Assembly (NCBI RefSeq): GCF_009873495.1
Contig: NZ_CP046712.1
Location: forward strand, 1-40,105
Direction of reading: 5' to 3'
Source of the DNA: Nostoc sp. ATCC 53789
Lineage (GTDB): Bacteria > Cyanobacteriota > Cyanobacteriia > Cyanobacteriales > Nostocaceae
DNA: 40,105 nucleotides
Shown: positions 8,701-16,278 of the stretch, piece after piece
Layout: each line of letters begins with the position of its first letter
Numbering within the stretch: position 1 is the stretch's first letter
The notes under the pieces: model-generated
The model's database searches: none
Seen by the model: the letters and a program-made list of their open reading frames with translations, nothing else
What the model was told of the DNA's origin: nothing
Position numbers and translations under genes: made by a program

Positions 8701-8777
8701 AGAATGGAATTGTGACTGTGGCAACTGAGCAAGGGAACCGAGATGCAATTTTATGCGAGACGTTTGTAATTGACTAA
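5718..8777 (+). CDS. Plasmid replication primase-helicase (zinc finger, TOPRIM-like, SF3 helicase)
   Basis: The product is 1019 residues. A CHC2-like zinc ribbon (C43, C46, C62, C66/C68) is followed by a TOPRIM-like segment: EGEG at 221-224 and LHDADDTG at 267-274 as the acidic pair. Then comes a superfamily 3 / D5-type helicase with Walker A GLGSNGKD (539-546), a B-motif region RVNWASEN (587-594) and an Asn-containing sensor near 636-640. This combination makes primers and unwinds DNA, and it is the usual replication protein of phage P4-like and many cyanobacterial plasmids. The ATG has AAGGA seven bases upstream. Residues of about 830-1019 form a low-complexity, Thr-rich tail encoded over repeats CCGCACCAC and GTGGTGCGG, which may double as DNA sites. 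It is most likely the plasmid's own initiator. Confidence 0.85.
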   Translation: MVAQLTGQEAVGGCIMPGAFASFDIRNFLHQLEPAKEKGKYICPVCGGHNLSIVPETGKYSCFNNCECKDIREAIKPWDEVLAERQKTNFSAAPNKNPIRVKTVKPNPTPIPDGELGLVMLTEPATNIPQPQKLKSKRKGIPGNATETTYQYSPTQWIDRYEWADTSKEKGYDKSFRQWHRLPDGTPEMKKGDQPWGAYRIDEALASAKSMNRTSALLQHEGEGCVEVGRAHGLAGITFQGSGWDTKTITPEYQRVKDSGIGLIVFLHDADDTGLKKLQTCQDCAAEVGIAFIGINPHDICPDLPYKSSDIKEILGQMEVPEFIRRLEQEIHAAVAERKQLAKLQNFDDPLNDLDPVVSFIQIAFKTLYGDKNWICAADKLYFHTGNHYKHSPDDTERRRITNFCNSFAVENEQGKKSYPYASPSSVKKVLEWAKMRTGIEAELLNPPGINCTNGIVRPVWIGSKVIPRLDPHTPEDYFIYEPLIEYNPNADTTDCDRLLECLDKPQREILLRNLAASIDLQTVRKLRGREVKAILAVGLGSNGKDALRECVSIIYGENGLTSVSLADFQLYDEGRKFNLAPLMHSRVNWASENPQTSRIDKIQSLKLFVTGNKLHCERKGKDHIEFTPEAIGLFNLNETPALQGVMKAIQDRIAVLEFKKTFEKNPDPNNPNELQADPRFAYDKEFIRTKVAPAFLNKMLKALNDLIEEGIDYECTTDAFYNLQKENNHLFDFIEAANIGYVPDKEMTAKELWVRLEHYYTQTGTLTIDSDNNRRTWSEQVRPSDKNVKGINQVIARIAQLFPKAVKGTRYCDIAKRNIPVLKGIGILSVTRTTLDETRTTSAPLAAPETTPNQDFRTTRTTFSDFQEKNIEESEMKIQSLPIPMEKEEYATSTGAGDAEPLPDKENCCGESCVSGADQLESGAGMPTEDQAAIAAPIASDTVLVKAESEFSYSLLQIEIDGGNIAGFVGCQVEVRSLSGAVKFAGEMINYDSKNGIVTVATEQGNRDAILCETFVID
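8213..8664. repeat. Iteron-like CCGCACCAC array inside the rep gene
   Basis: CCGCACCAC occurs exactly at 8213, 8234, 8245, 8288 and 8297, with one near copy at 8257. The inverse GTGGTGCGG follows at 8464, 8485 and 8656, with a near copy CTGGTGCGG at 8401. The direct block is thus followed by an inverted block. In the protein the direct copies give repeated Arg-Thr-Thr. Such arrays inside or next to rep genes often bind initiators; whether this is an origin is inference. Confidence 0.6.
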
Positions 8778-8917
8778 GGAATGCAACTGGCCATCGCTAC
8801 TGTCGTGACTGCGCTTAATCGAAAGCACTTCTAAATTAGGTTGCTCCATGTCCTGTATTCCTACCGAATTAAAGGAGATTCTGGGTAAGCCATCGTGTTG
8901 ATTGATACCAAATTTCA

Positions 8918-9027
8918 ATGACTGTCAAAATGCGCCGTAAACTACCCCTAGTATCCCAAAACTAGTACCAAATGACAGTCGTTTGACAGTCATTGTCCAA
9001 AAACCCGATGACTGTCAAACGACTGTC
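8918..9027. other. Inverted repeats upstream of the MobV relaxase (oriT-like or origin-like)
   Basis: Two 20-base arms are perfect complements: GACAGTCGTTTGACAGTCAT at 8974-8993 and its reverse complement at 9008-9027, with a 14-base loop. Each arm contains the motif TGACTGTC twice in opposite orientations. A further copy ATGACTGTCAAA is at 8918-8929. The gap between the rep and mob genes (8778-9259) has no visible gene, so these repeats are its main content. A relaxosome- or initiator-binding site is plausible. Confidence 0.6.
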
Positions 9028-9126
9028 GTTATACCCCCTAAAGGTGCTTTTGGGCGTATTTTCGCACCAGGCAGTAAGGGCGATTTCTCCCCCAAAAGTG
9101 GATTTCAGGGTTTTGTATAAGTGATA

Positions 9127-9196
9127 CCATACTCACTATGGTTTCATGCCCTGCGGGTGGCTGCGCCATCTCTCGCTGCGCTCGTGACATGAAACC
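9127..9196. other. Putative oriT nic hairpin and flanking inverted repeat for MobV
   Basis: CCATA at 9127-9131 and TATGG at 9137-9141 flank CTCAC. Read on the minus strand, the hairpin loop is GTGAG, resembling the GTGTG loop at the nick region of pMV158-type (MobV) origins. GGTTTCATG (9140-9148) then pairs with CATGAAACC (9188-9196). The relaxase reading frame starts about 60 bases downstream, as expected for MobV plasmids. The nick position is inferred from this resemblance only. Confidence 0.5.
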
Positions 9197-9259
9197 GCCG
9201 TTCGCCCGAAGGGGTTTTTGAGTACTACAAAAGCACTGCATTTGTAGCATAAATCTTTG

Positions 9260-9526
9260 ATGTCGCCACTAACCATTCTCAGAATTGAGAAACTAAAAAC
9301 ATTCGGCAACGTTGCTCTTAGTGATGACCATGTTACCAGGAATAGAGAAACACCCAATGCAGATCCAACGAGAGAGAATGTCCGGTTGATTGGGGGAGAA
9401 GACTCACGCGCATTAGAGGAGATAGTTAAAGAAAAAATTTCTACGCTCAAACATCGCCCACGGCATCACCTGAATATTTCCGCCCTGGTGATCCATCTCT
9501 GTCGGGGCAGTGGTCTGATTCACTGA
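9260..9526 (+). pseudogene. MobV relaxase, N-terminal fragment (frameshifted)
   Basis: The frame starts at the ATG at 9260 (or the TTG before it) and encodes the typical MobV/Pre N terminus ILRIEKLKTFGNV...RNRETPNADPTRENVRLIGG. After EEIVKEKI it stops resembling the family and terminates with TGA at 9524-9526. In the next frame the sequence reads TASPEYFRPGDPSLSGQW and continues into the following gene, which is how an intact MobV protein would proceed. About a dozen residues usually found between these blocks are also missing. I conclude that a deletion with a frame change near 9430-9465 has split the relaxase. Confidence 0.75.
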
Positions 9527-10650
9527 TGCAGCAGTGGGCGATCGCATTTCGTGACTGGCTAGCTCAAAACTATAGGTCAAAGTGCGTCAGGGCAGAGCTT
9601 CACCTAGATGAAAGTACCCCACACATCCACGCCTACATCGTGCCAGTGAACGATAAAACCGGGAGAGTCAGTCATGACGCGATGTTTGGCGGCAGAGGTG
9701 GACAGGGAAGAATCAAGTTATCGAAACTCCAAGATAGTTATGCTGCTGCACTTGCTCCTTTGGGCATTGAACGAGGGGTCAAGGGCAGTAAGGCAAAACA
9801 CACCAAAGTCAAAGAATATTACCAAGCGGTTAACAGTGAACCACTCACCGCAGTCATTACAAATAACCAATTAACGCCAACGCCATTTGAATCAGCTACA
9901 AATTACGTTGCCCGGATTCAGAATTATGACCAATTCCATGTCCTCAACCACCAACTGGCTGACCGTGCTTTCATGCAAGAGCGATTAGAACGGGCAGAGC
10001 AACGGGCAAGAGCTAGTGAGAAGGAACGACAAAGGTTAGAAGAAATTGTGCGATCGCTGGAATTGAAAACCCAACAACTGCGCGATTTGCCTTTGGAGGA
10101 TGTGGCTTGGGAATTGGGGCTACACAATAGTCAAGGAAAATGGAAGGGTCACGGACACATCATTAATATAGATGGGCCCAAATTCTACGACTTTGCCCCC
10201 GATCAACAAAAGGGATCTGGGGGTGCGATTGACTTGGTGATGCACGTTAACCAGTGCAATCTACGGCAGGCGGTCGTCTGGTTACATGAGCGCTTTGGGG
10301 AAGCTGGGGCAGAACGAGCAGCGATCGCTCACGTTAAGAACAGGGCGGCTGACATTATCCAGACTGAACCACGTCCCCAATTCGCCCCACCTGTTGAGGA
10401 TAAAGCTAACTGGTCTGCCGTTGAACATTACCTCAATCAATTTCGTGGTATCCGCTCTGACTGTATTCAAATGCTTCATAACCAGGGGCTAGTTTACGCT
10501 GATGACCATGCAGCTGCACGAGTCGTTAAGGAACTGCTACCACAGTCCAAGCAGCTCAAGTGCAAGGCTGACGATTGGAATCAGCAGCTTATTGATTATT
10601 TACACGAACATAAGCAACAGCGCTTAAAAGGGCAGGATTTGAGTCTTTAA
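9526..10650 (+). CDS. MobV-type relaxase, C-terminal part with catalytic motif
   Basis: The product is 374 residues from the ATG at 9526; the same frame is open back to about 9430 and includes TASPEYFRPGDPS. Residues 25-36 (LHLDESTPHIHA) are the metal-binding HxDExTPHxH motif of MobV relaxases, which nick oriT for mobilization. A coiled region follows at about 150-190. A primase-like segment follows at 190-265 (WELGLHNSQGK...GSGGAIDLVMHVN), as seen in relaxases fused to DUF3991/TOPRIM-type domains. The N-terminal part lies in another frame, so the protein probably lacks part of its DNA-binding region and may be inactive. The ATG overlaps the upstream stop (TGATG), so re-initiation is possible. 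Confidence 0.75.
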   Translation: MQQWAIAFRDWLAQNYRSKCVRAELHLDESTPHIHAYIVPVNDKTGRVSHDAMFGGRGGQGRIKLSKLQDSYAAALAPLGIERGVKGSKAKHTKVKEYYQAVNSEPLTAVITNNQLTPTPFESATNYVARIQNYDQFHVLNHQLADRAFMQERLERAEQRARASEKERQRLEEIVRSLELKTQQLRDLPLEDVAWELGLHNSQGKWKGHGHIINIDGPKFYDFAPDQQKGSGGAIDLVMHVNQCNLRQAVVWLHERFGEAGAERAAIAHVKNRAADIIQTEPRPQFAPPVEDKANWSAVEHYLNQFRGIRSDCIQMLHNQGLVYADDHAAARVVKELLPQSKQLKCKADDWNQQLIDYLHEHKQQRLKGQDLSL

Positions 10651-10701
10651 TAGTCAGAGAGATTGCTCGTAACCTAACAAAAGTGCTATTGCTGAAGCCC
10701 A

Positions 10702-10726
10702 AAAAGCTTTTCAATAGAAAGCTTTT
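10702..10726 (+). terminator. Hairpin after the relaxase gene (possible terminator)
   Basis: AAAAGCTTT (10702-10710) pairs with AAAGCTTTT (10718-10726) over a seven-base loop, 52 bases after the stop. The stem is AT-rich and ends in TTTTG, so the call is weak. The rest of 10651-10815 shows nothing else. Confidence 0.4.
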
Positions 10727-10815
10727 GTTGGCAATGCGCCACCAAACATCTTATCCATCAAGCAATCTGCATTTATACGCGAACTGTGTGAAATTATGTA
10801 CACATAGATGGTACA

Positions 10816-11013
10816 TTAAGAGGCATAAATGCAAACAAGCCCACCTAAGTATAGAGCCAATATATAACCAAAAACGGGCAATATGACCTGGAAAGGCTTG
10901 ATTTTACTTTGTAAATCATGGCTGAAAAACTTAGATGTAGCAAATTTTAACTCCCCTACAGCATAAAGTTTTTCAGACCATCTTGCAGGAAATTGCATGT
11001 ATCTCGGTTTCAT
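10816..11013 (-). CDS. Possible small membrane protein
   Basis: This 65-residue frame has a basic N terminus and one hydrophobic C-terminal segment (PFQVILPVFGYILALYLGGL). It is divergent from the lipoprotein gene at 11057. There is no clear ribosome site before the ATG at 11013 and I recognise no family, so it may not be expressed. The composition looks protein-like rather than random. Confidence 0.35.
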   Translation of the reverse strand: MKPRYMQFPARWSEKLYAVGELKFATSKFFSHDLQSKIKPFQVILPVFGYILALYLGGLVCIYAS

Positions 11014-11056
11014 GCCAATTTAGATTACTTAAACTTTTGTAAAATACAAGATTGAG

Positions 11057-12088
11057 ATGAAAAATAAATTAACCATAAAGAAAGTAGGCTTTCTTTATGC
11101 TCCTATTCTATGTATATTTGTCACTGCTTGTGGGGATGATTCACTACTCAAAGCCGTGAGAAATTTTACAAAGACGAGAGATACGGCAAGCAAAACAGTG
11201 GCAATGATTTCAGAAGATTTTTATCAGTCTTGTGTTCGTCAATATAGCTTTTTGCCGATTGAACCTACTCCAACGATATTACAAAAGAAAACTCCTTATC
11301 AAGAAAGAATTGAAGGATTAAAAAAATGCAATACGCAGTGGGAAATTGGGGAAGATTTTCAGAAAAGTAATGATCTTTTATTAAAATATATAGCTTCTTT
11401 AGAAGCTATATCCAGTGATAATGTCGTTATTTTTCCCGATACAAGTAAAGATAAATTAGTAAATGCTATTAATGGATTACCTTTAGGTAATTCAAACGAT
11501 CCAAATGTTTCTGCCGATCGACAACAGGCGATTCAAGCAGGTGTTGGAATTGTACAGTTTATTTCAAAGATTTTTTTGAATAAGTTTCGAGAAAATCAAT
11601 TATCTGAAGTGATTGTAAATACAAACACTGATATTCAAGCATATACACTAATTTTAAAGAAAAGTGTGCAGAGGGGTTATATTGAGGGATATTTACAGCA
11701 AGAGCAAGATAATATTGATCTTCAGTACAATTTAATTGTCACCGATATTCTCTATAAAGAATTTCCTAATGTTGATCCCAATAAACCCCCAGAAAAACTG
11801 GCTTTTGACATATCATCTCCTTTTTACTCAATTGATAACGAATGGAGAGAAAAACGAGCAGAAGTAGGCAAAAATATTGAAATTGGAAGACTATATATCC
11901 AGTTTTTGGATGAAGTTGCTCTGGGACACAATGAACTGTATGTTTTAATTAAAGGCAAACCTCCTGAAGGCTTGGCAGGAAATCAAACTACTCAAAGTCA
12001 ACAAGAACAAATTAAACAATTAGCTCAGAAGCGACTAGAACGAATTCAAGACATTGCCAAAAGTTTAGAAAAAGAATTGGCAAAATAA
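11057..12088 (+). CDS. Putative lipoprotein of unknown function
   Basis: The product is 343 residues. The N terminus is basic (MKNKLTIKK), followed by a hydrophobic stretch and a lipobox-like VTACG with Cys near residue 25, so it is probably lipid-anchored in the inner or outer membrane. The mature part is mostly helical and charged, with a long Gln/Lys-rich C-terminal helix (about 310-343). The AT-rich coding differs from the rep/mob genes on its left, which suggests separate acquisition. A 43-base gap leads to the next plus-strand gene, so the two are probably co-transcribed. No family is recognised. Confidence 0.7.
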   Translation: MKNKLTIKKVGFLYAPILCIFVTACGDDSLLKAVRNFTKTRDTASKTVAMISEDFYQSCVRQYSFLPIEPTPTILQKKTPYQERIEGLKKCNTQWEIGEDFQKSNDLLLKYIASLEAISSDNVVIFPDTSKDKLVNAINGLPLGNSNDPNVSADRQQAIQAGVGIVQFISKIFLNKFRENQLSEVIVNTNTDIQAYTLILKKSVQRGYIEGYLQQEQDNIDLQYNLIVTDILYKEFPNVDPNKPPEKLAFDISSPFYSIDNEWREKRAEVGKNIEIGRLYIQFLDEVALGHNELYVLIKGKPPEGLAGNQTTQSQQEQIKQLAQKRLERIQDIAKSLEKELAK

Positions 12089-12131
12089 GCTAAATTATAT
12101 TTTCAGCATAATAAAGCAATAAGGATTAACA

Positions 12132-12545
12132 ATGGATACAATTTTAACAGCAGACGATCTATTTGATATTCGAGATGACATGGCAAAATTTGCCAGAGAA
12201 ATAGATATCTTTAGAATCTCTAAATCAACTCAAATTTCAGCATTTCTTTTTTCAGAGTTGGAAACTTGGTCAGGCTTAATAAAAAACAGAGTTTTTGAGT
12301 TAACAGGGCAAGCCCTGAATCAGTTGACTACGGATCTAAAAGAACCTGCGGCTCATCTCAAAAAAGCAATTCAGAAGTTAGTAGATGCACTCAAAACAAT
12401 TGGAGAATTTAACAAGGTAGTAAATTATATTGCTGACATCATTAATATTTTTGGTGTAATTGTCAGAGCAGTTTCTCAGGGATTGAGTTCAGTCAATATT
12501 GCTTCTGCTTTTGACAGTTTAAAAGGTTTATTCAGCGTTTCTTAA
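12132..12545 (+). CDS. Helical protein of unknown function
   Basis: The product is 137 residues with AAGGA seven bases before the ATG. It is predicted almost entirely helical, with amphipathic stretches (LKKAIQKLVDALKTI) and a hydrophobic segment at about 95-117 (VVNYIADIINIFGVIVRAVS) that may contact membrane. It follows the lipoprotein gene and likely works with it. Its 3' end overlaps a minus-strand frame by four bases. I do not recognise the family. Confidence 0.65.
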   Translation: MDTILTADDLFDIRDDMAKFAREIDIFRISKSTQISAFLFSELETWSGLIKNRVFELTGQALNQLTTDLKEPAAHLKKAIQKLVDALKTIGEFNKVVNYIADIINIFGVIVRAVSQGLSSVNIASAFDSLKGLFSVS

Positions 12546-12787
12546 GACATTACCGTGCTAGAAAAGGTTTTTTGTATGTAGGCTAGAAAAATTTCAAGTG
12601 TCTGAGACGACAATTTTTCGTAAAAACTAGCAGCATAACCATAGTTTTTTTTTACCAATCTGATTGTAGAAAGCACTTCTTGAAAAGCTGACCACATCTT
12701 ACAGCAGTTTTCGATCAAACCCGCCACAAAAATAAATCCTAAAACAAAGCCTAGTATTGCTTTTAGTTGTGGCACGTTTGATTGCAA
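12542..12787 (-). CDS. Possible small membrane protein, convergent with the lipoprotein operon
   Basis: The frame has 81 codons from a TTG at 12787 (a GTG at 12775 is an alternative) with a hydrophobic segment near the N terminus (AILGFVLGFIFVAGLI) and a polar helical remainder. No good ribosome site is visible. Its stop overlaps the stop of the plus-strand gene. A perfect hairpin lies just upstream (12803-12830). Whether it is expressed is uncertain. Confidence 0.4.
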   Translation of the reverse strand: MQSNVPQLKAILGFVLGFIFVAGLIENCCKMWSAFQEVLSTIRLVKKNYGYAASFYEKLSSQTLEIFLAYIQKTFSSTVMS

Positions 12788-12802
12788 TTCGCTGTATTTT
12801 CA

Positions 12803-12909
12803 GCCAAAACGTCAATTTTACCGTTTTGGCACGGTGATGCCTAGTTGGACAACAGCTATACCTATGCGATGGCAGATCGCACTTTAGCTCAGGATTGAGT
12901 TAAACTCAA
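12803..12909. promoter_or_regulatory. Two palindromes upstream of the channel gene
   Basis: GCCAAAACG (12803-12811) pairs with CGTTTTGGC (12822-12830) over a ten-base loop. TTGAGTT-A-AACTCAA at 12895-12909 is a perfect 15-base palindrome. They lie between the minus-strand frame at 12787 and the plus-strand gene at 13023, so either may be an operator. Nothing else is seen in 12788-13022. Confidence 0.4.
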
Positions 12910-13022
12910 CCTCGTTATCTCTCGCATTGGTGCAGTAGGGATCTCGCCAGATCAACTGGCAAGTAGACACTTTTGACAGCAGTAAAATCGAACCATTATG
13001 AACCTCTGTAAAGGCTGTAAGT

Positions 13023-14411
13023 ATGGAGTTAAATTCTGAACCGACATCGCAATCCACTCAAAAAGCCGACACTCAGGTGAAAATCACACGGCATGATTTA
13101 CTCCGGATGGTTGAAGAGAACGGTGGTCCAGAGGGACTTGACTTATCAAACGCTGATTTATCGGGAATAGACTTAAGCAGTAGCAGTATAAGTCGCGATT
13201 TGCAAACGCTTCAGGTGCAAAAGAAAATTCACCTTCCTGTTTGGGCAACAGAGATAGTGAAGACAAGCCCTAGTGGTGCAGCCATGTGGAAACTCAATCT
13301 GACTAAGGATGACGGAGCACCTCTTTCCCCAAAAGAAATTTCAAGTTCTCTTCGTTATGGCGTGAATCTCAAAGGCGCAATCCTGAGCGGAGCCGACTTG
13401 CAAGGAGCAAATCTTGAAAGAGCTGAATTGACAGGTGCCGATTTAGTTCAGGCAAATTTAGAGAGCGCAAATCTATGGGCATCTGTACTCGATAATGCCA
13501 ATCTGTGGCGTGCAAATCTAAAAAATGCTTATCTTGCTAAAGCTAGTTTTCAAGAAACTATTGTATCAAATGCTAATTTGGAAAATGTCAATGCACCCTT
13601 CACGGACTTTAATCGAGCAGATTTCTCTGGAGCCAACTTGAATAATGCATCTTTTTACGCTGCAAATCTATCAGAGGCGAAGCTAAACGGGGTGTTTTTA
13701 GGAAGAACTAGCTTATGGCGAGCGAACCTGCGAGATGCACAGATATCAGTTAAGAGTATTGGTACAAGTGTGTTACAAGAAGATCCAGAAGCATTTATGG
13801 CACACTTGGAGCATCACTTAGGTTCGGAGCAGACATCACAATCTTTTACTAAACCCTTTAAGCGCCGTTTTAGTGAGGCACGAGATGTCTATTTGGCATT
13901 GAAAGCAAACTTCTCTGACACCGGAGATAACTTGGCAGCAAGTTGGGCACATTTCAAAGCACGGGAGATGCAAAAGCACACCCATCATCCTCAACGAGCG
14001 GGGTTTTGTTACTATCGCGAATTGCCACAAAACGCATCATCCCGGATTTCTCCGCGTTTATGGTGGTTTTATTTCAAGCACACCGTTCACTGGCTACTCA
14101 GTTGGGCTGCGGAGTTATCCTGTGGATATGGTGAACAACCCTTCAGAGTTATTGCTTGTTCAGCTGTTATTCTTCTGGTCTTCCCTTTTCTATATGCCTT
14201 AGGAGGTGGTGTAATTAACACGTCAGGGCAACCATTACGGTGGGTTGACTATTTCCATTACAGCTTGGCTGCATTTAGCACAATTGGATTTCCCGATTTG
14301 GTTCCTGCTAGTGATGTTGCTAAACTGCTCACTAGCCTGGAGGCTTTGTTGGGGATTGCGAGTATATCACTACTCATGTTTGCGTTAGGCAATCGGATAA
14401 GTCGTGCATGA
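13023..14411 (+). CDS. Pentapeptide-repeat protein with C-terminal two-helix ion channel domain
   Basis: The product is 462 residues. Pentapeptide repeats of the A(D/N)LXX type run through residues 38-55 and about 112-245 (LSGADLQGANLERAELTGAD and similar). These stack into a right-handed beta helix. A charged linker follows, then a membrane part from about 360. Two hydrophobic helices flank a pore-loop sequence TIGFPD, the counterpart of the TVGYGD filter of potassium channels, followed by a last helix LLGIASISLLMFALG. The filter deviates (Phe-Pro in place of Tyr-Gly), so ion selectivity is uncertain. AAAGG precedes the ATG. A cytosolic pentapeptide domain gating a plasma-membrane channel is a reasonable reading. 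Its stop overlaps the start of a short frame (ATGA). Confidence 0.8.
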   Translation: MELNSEPTSQSTQKADTQVKITRHDLLRMVEENGGPEGLDLSNADLSGIDLSSSSISRDLQTLQVQKKIHLPVWATEIVKTSPSGAAMWKLNLTKDDGAPLSPKEISSSLRYGVNLKGAILSGADLQGANLERAELTGADLVQANLESANLWASVLDNANLWRANLKNAYLAKASFQETIVSNANLENVNAPFTDFNRADFSGANLNNASFYAANLSEAKLNGVFLGRTSLWRANLRDAQISVKSIGTSVLQEDPEAFMAHLEHHLGSEQTSQSFTKPFKRRFSEARDVYLALKANFSDTGDNLAASWAHFKAREMQKHTHHPQRAGFCYYRELPQNASSRISPRLWWFYFKHTVHWLLSWAAELSCGYGEQPFRVIACSAVILLVFPFLYALGGGVINTSGQPLRWVDYFHYSLAAFSTIGFPDLVPASDVAKLLTSLEALLGIASISLLMFALGNRISRA

Positions 14412-14581
14412 AGAAAGTGGGTTTAGATGACCGTTCAGAGTTCAGCTTGGCGTTAAAACAACGGGAAATCAAAGGTTTTGAAAATTTGCTTGACATAACT
14501 TTACAAGGTGTCCCGTTTGCCACATATCTTGGCTCAATACCTGTTTGGCATTGTTTCAAGATGGACGTATTTATTAATTGA
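14408..14581 (+). CDS. 57-residue frame coupled to the channel gene
   Basis: The ATG at 14408 overlaps the TGA of the channel gene (ATGA), a classic coupling arrangement. The frame is open for 57 codons: MKKVGLDDRSEFSLALKQRE, then IKGFENLLDITLQGVPFATY and a short end. The composition is protein-like but I recognise no family. It could be a small partner of the channel or the start of a decayed gene. 14582-14695 after it shows nothing. Confidence 0.4.
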   Translation: MKKVGLDDRSEFSLALKQREIKGFENLLDITLQGVPFATYLGSIPVWHCFKMDVFIN

Positions 14582-14695
14582 TAGCTATTCTCAATAACTT
14601 CTGAGTGGCGCGTCTCTCAACGAAAGAATAGGGCTTGTGGCGTAGTAGACTGTCCATAATAAGGCGCGTACACCGGACACTAACCCTGCGAATAA

Positions 14696-15298
14696 ATGAG
14701 GCCGCCACCCCCAACTCGTCTACCGAACAAACATTACAGGTCTAGAGAATACCTGACACCAAGCGAGGTGCGAAGCCTTCTTGATGCCGCACTCGAACGC
14801 AAAGCTCGTTATTCTCACCGTGATTATACACTGATGTTGCTCATGTTTCGCCACGGTCTGAGGGTGGGGGAAGCTGTAGGGTCTAAATGCGGTTTAAGGT
14901 GGGATGCCCTGATGTGGGCGGAACGTCAGATTTTCATCACCAGGGAAAAGGGCAGTGATTCAGGGGTGCATCCCTTGAGAGACGATGAATTAGTTTTGCT
15001 CAAAGAACTCAGAGAGATGTTGCCTGATAGCAAATATATTTTCGTTTCCGAGCGTGGTGAGGTGATGTCTACTGATGCGGTGCGAAAGCTGCTTGGGCGG
15101 CTGGCAGCGCAGGCAGGACTTGATATCAAAGTTCACTGTCACATGATGCGCCACGCCTGCGGCTACTATCTGGTGAATCAGGGTTACAACACTAGAGAAA
15201 TTCAGGACTTCCTGGGACACCGCGATATCAAGCACACTGAAAAATATACAAAGCTCAACGCTCGACGCTTCCTGAATTTTGATTGGGGTGATTTGTAA
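14696..15298 (+). CDS. Short tyrosine recombinase (FimB/XerC-like catalytic domain)
   Basis: The product is 200 residues, covering only the catalytic domain. The residues expected for the family are present: Arg56 in FRHGLRVGE, Lys85 after the beta hairpin, H149-x-x-R152 in CHMMRHACG, His175 in LGHRDIKH and Tyr184 in TEKYTK. The length, with no separate arm-binding domain, matches the phase-variation (FimB/FimE) and small plasmid integrases. A role in resolving plasmid multimers or inverting a DNA segment is possible. No partner site is identified. No clear ribosome site precedes the ATG. Confidence 0.85.
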   Translation: MRPPPPTRLPNKHYRSREYLTPSEVRSLLDAALERKARYSHRDYTLMLLMFRHGLRVGEAVGSKCGLRWDALMWAERQIFITREKGSDSGVHPLRDDELVLLKELREMLPDSKYIFVSERGEVMSTDAVRKLLGRLAAQAGLDIKVHCHMMRHACGYYLVNQGYNTREIQDFLGHRDIKHTEKYTKLNARRFLNFDWGDL

Positions 15299-15634
15299 AA
15301 ATTCTGGTCATAGCTGCGCTCTTCTTCAATCTCTCAGAGGTCATCGCTCTCTTGCGGCTCTGGAGTGATATTTGGGTGTGACTGAGCAGCAGAAAGAAAA
15401 TGCCATCTCCACTTTAGTTTTTTAAGTCAGTAAGGTACTGTTGCGTGTTGTCCTGCTAATAAAAAATCGACTTGTTGACTAAAGTTTATTAATTGTGTGC
15501 AAAAGCGAAACTTTATAAACTTTGATAAAAAATAAAAAACTGATTACGAATTTAGATGTATGCTGCTGAAAACGGCTAAAACTGCGCTGCTGTACGGCAA
15601 TTGTTACTTTTTTGCAAAAGTTGAGATATCAAGT

Positions 15635-16201
15635 ATGACCAATGTTTGGTACTGGGTTAAAGGTCTAGGAATTGCAATAAGTGGTGCAATAGTTTTCTCT
15701 GGAAACTCTGCTATTGCCAAAGTTAACCAGGATGGTAATCTACCCAATAATTATGGTGTTGCAATACAGGAAAGTATCACAATTCTTAAAGGTGTAACCC
15801 AATTTGAAAGTAACCTTTCTCGTAGTTTAAAACAGTTTTCTGTTCTTACTGTAGACACAGGCTACTTCAACAAAAAGGCTTTTTGTAACACCAATGTTTT
15901 ATTTGTAGTTAGCAGCACGAGTAGTCTCAACTTTACCGATGCTAATAAGTTCAGTGCCACAGTTTACCAACATCACCTGAATAAATCTAATTTCGAAACG
16001 GTAGTTGAAAATTATCCTGTATCAAGAGATAATATTCGAAAATTTAATTACACTATCGACAACACTCTAGTTCAAAATACAGATGGAGATGCTGTTGGAG
16101 TCCAACAAGCCCAGGAATTTTTACAACCAATTCCTTCTAAACGCATTGTGCAAATGTTTTGCTGTATGGATAAACTTGGACGTTGCGTTCCTTGCCCATA
16201 A
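15635..16201 (+). CDS. Putative secreted protein of unknown function
   Basis: I choose the ATG at 15635 because it gives a clean signal peptide (basic start, hydrophobic VKGLGIAISGAIVFSG, cleavage after SAIA). An upstream in-frame ATG at 15560 would add 25 residues before the signal. The product is about 188 residues. The mature part has a Ser/Thr/Asn-rich middle and a Cys-rich end (MFCCMDKLGRCVPCP) that could form disulfides. The family is unknown. The 15299-15634 stretch before it is AT-rich and shows no other feature. Confidence 0.6.
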   Translation: MTNVWYWVKGLGIAISGAIVFSGNSAIAKVNQDGNLPNNYGVAIQESITILKGVTQFESNLSRSLKQFSVLTVDTGYFNKKAFCNTNVLFVVSSTSSLNFTDANKFSATVYQHHLNKSNFETVVENYPVSRDNIRKFNYTIDNTLVQNTDGDAVGVQQAQEFLQPIPSKRIVQMFCCMDKLGRCVPCP

Positions 16202-16278
16202 TTCATGTAATCGTGCTTTAGCCGAATTAGGAAAAGTAATCAAAACTATTTGTGCCAATAAGGGGTTTTTTGTATGTT

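Noticed and set aside
9136..9450. 104-codon minus-strand frame over the mob region
   Set aside because: It covers the putative nic hairpin and the antisense of the MobV N terminus, whose plus-strand reading clearly matches a known family.
9425..9470. Programmed -1 frameshift on the A-run (AAAAAA) in the MobV gene
   Set aside because: The A-site codon would not re-pair well after slipping and about a dozen family residues would still be missing, so a deletion is simpler.
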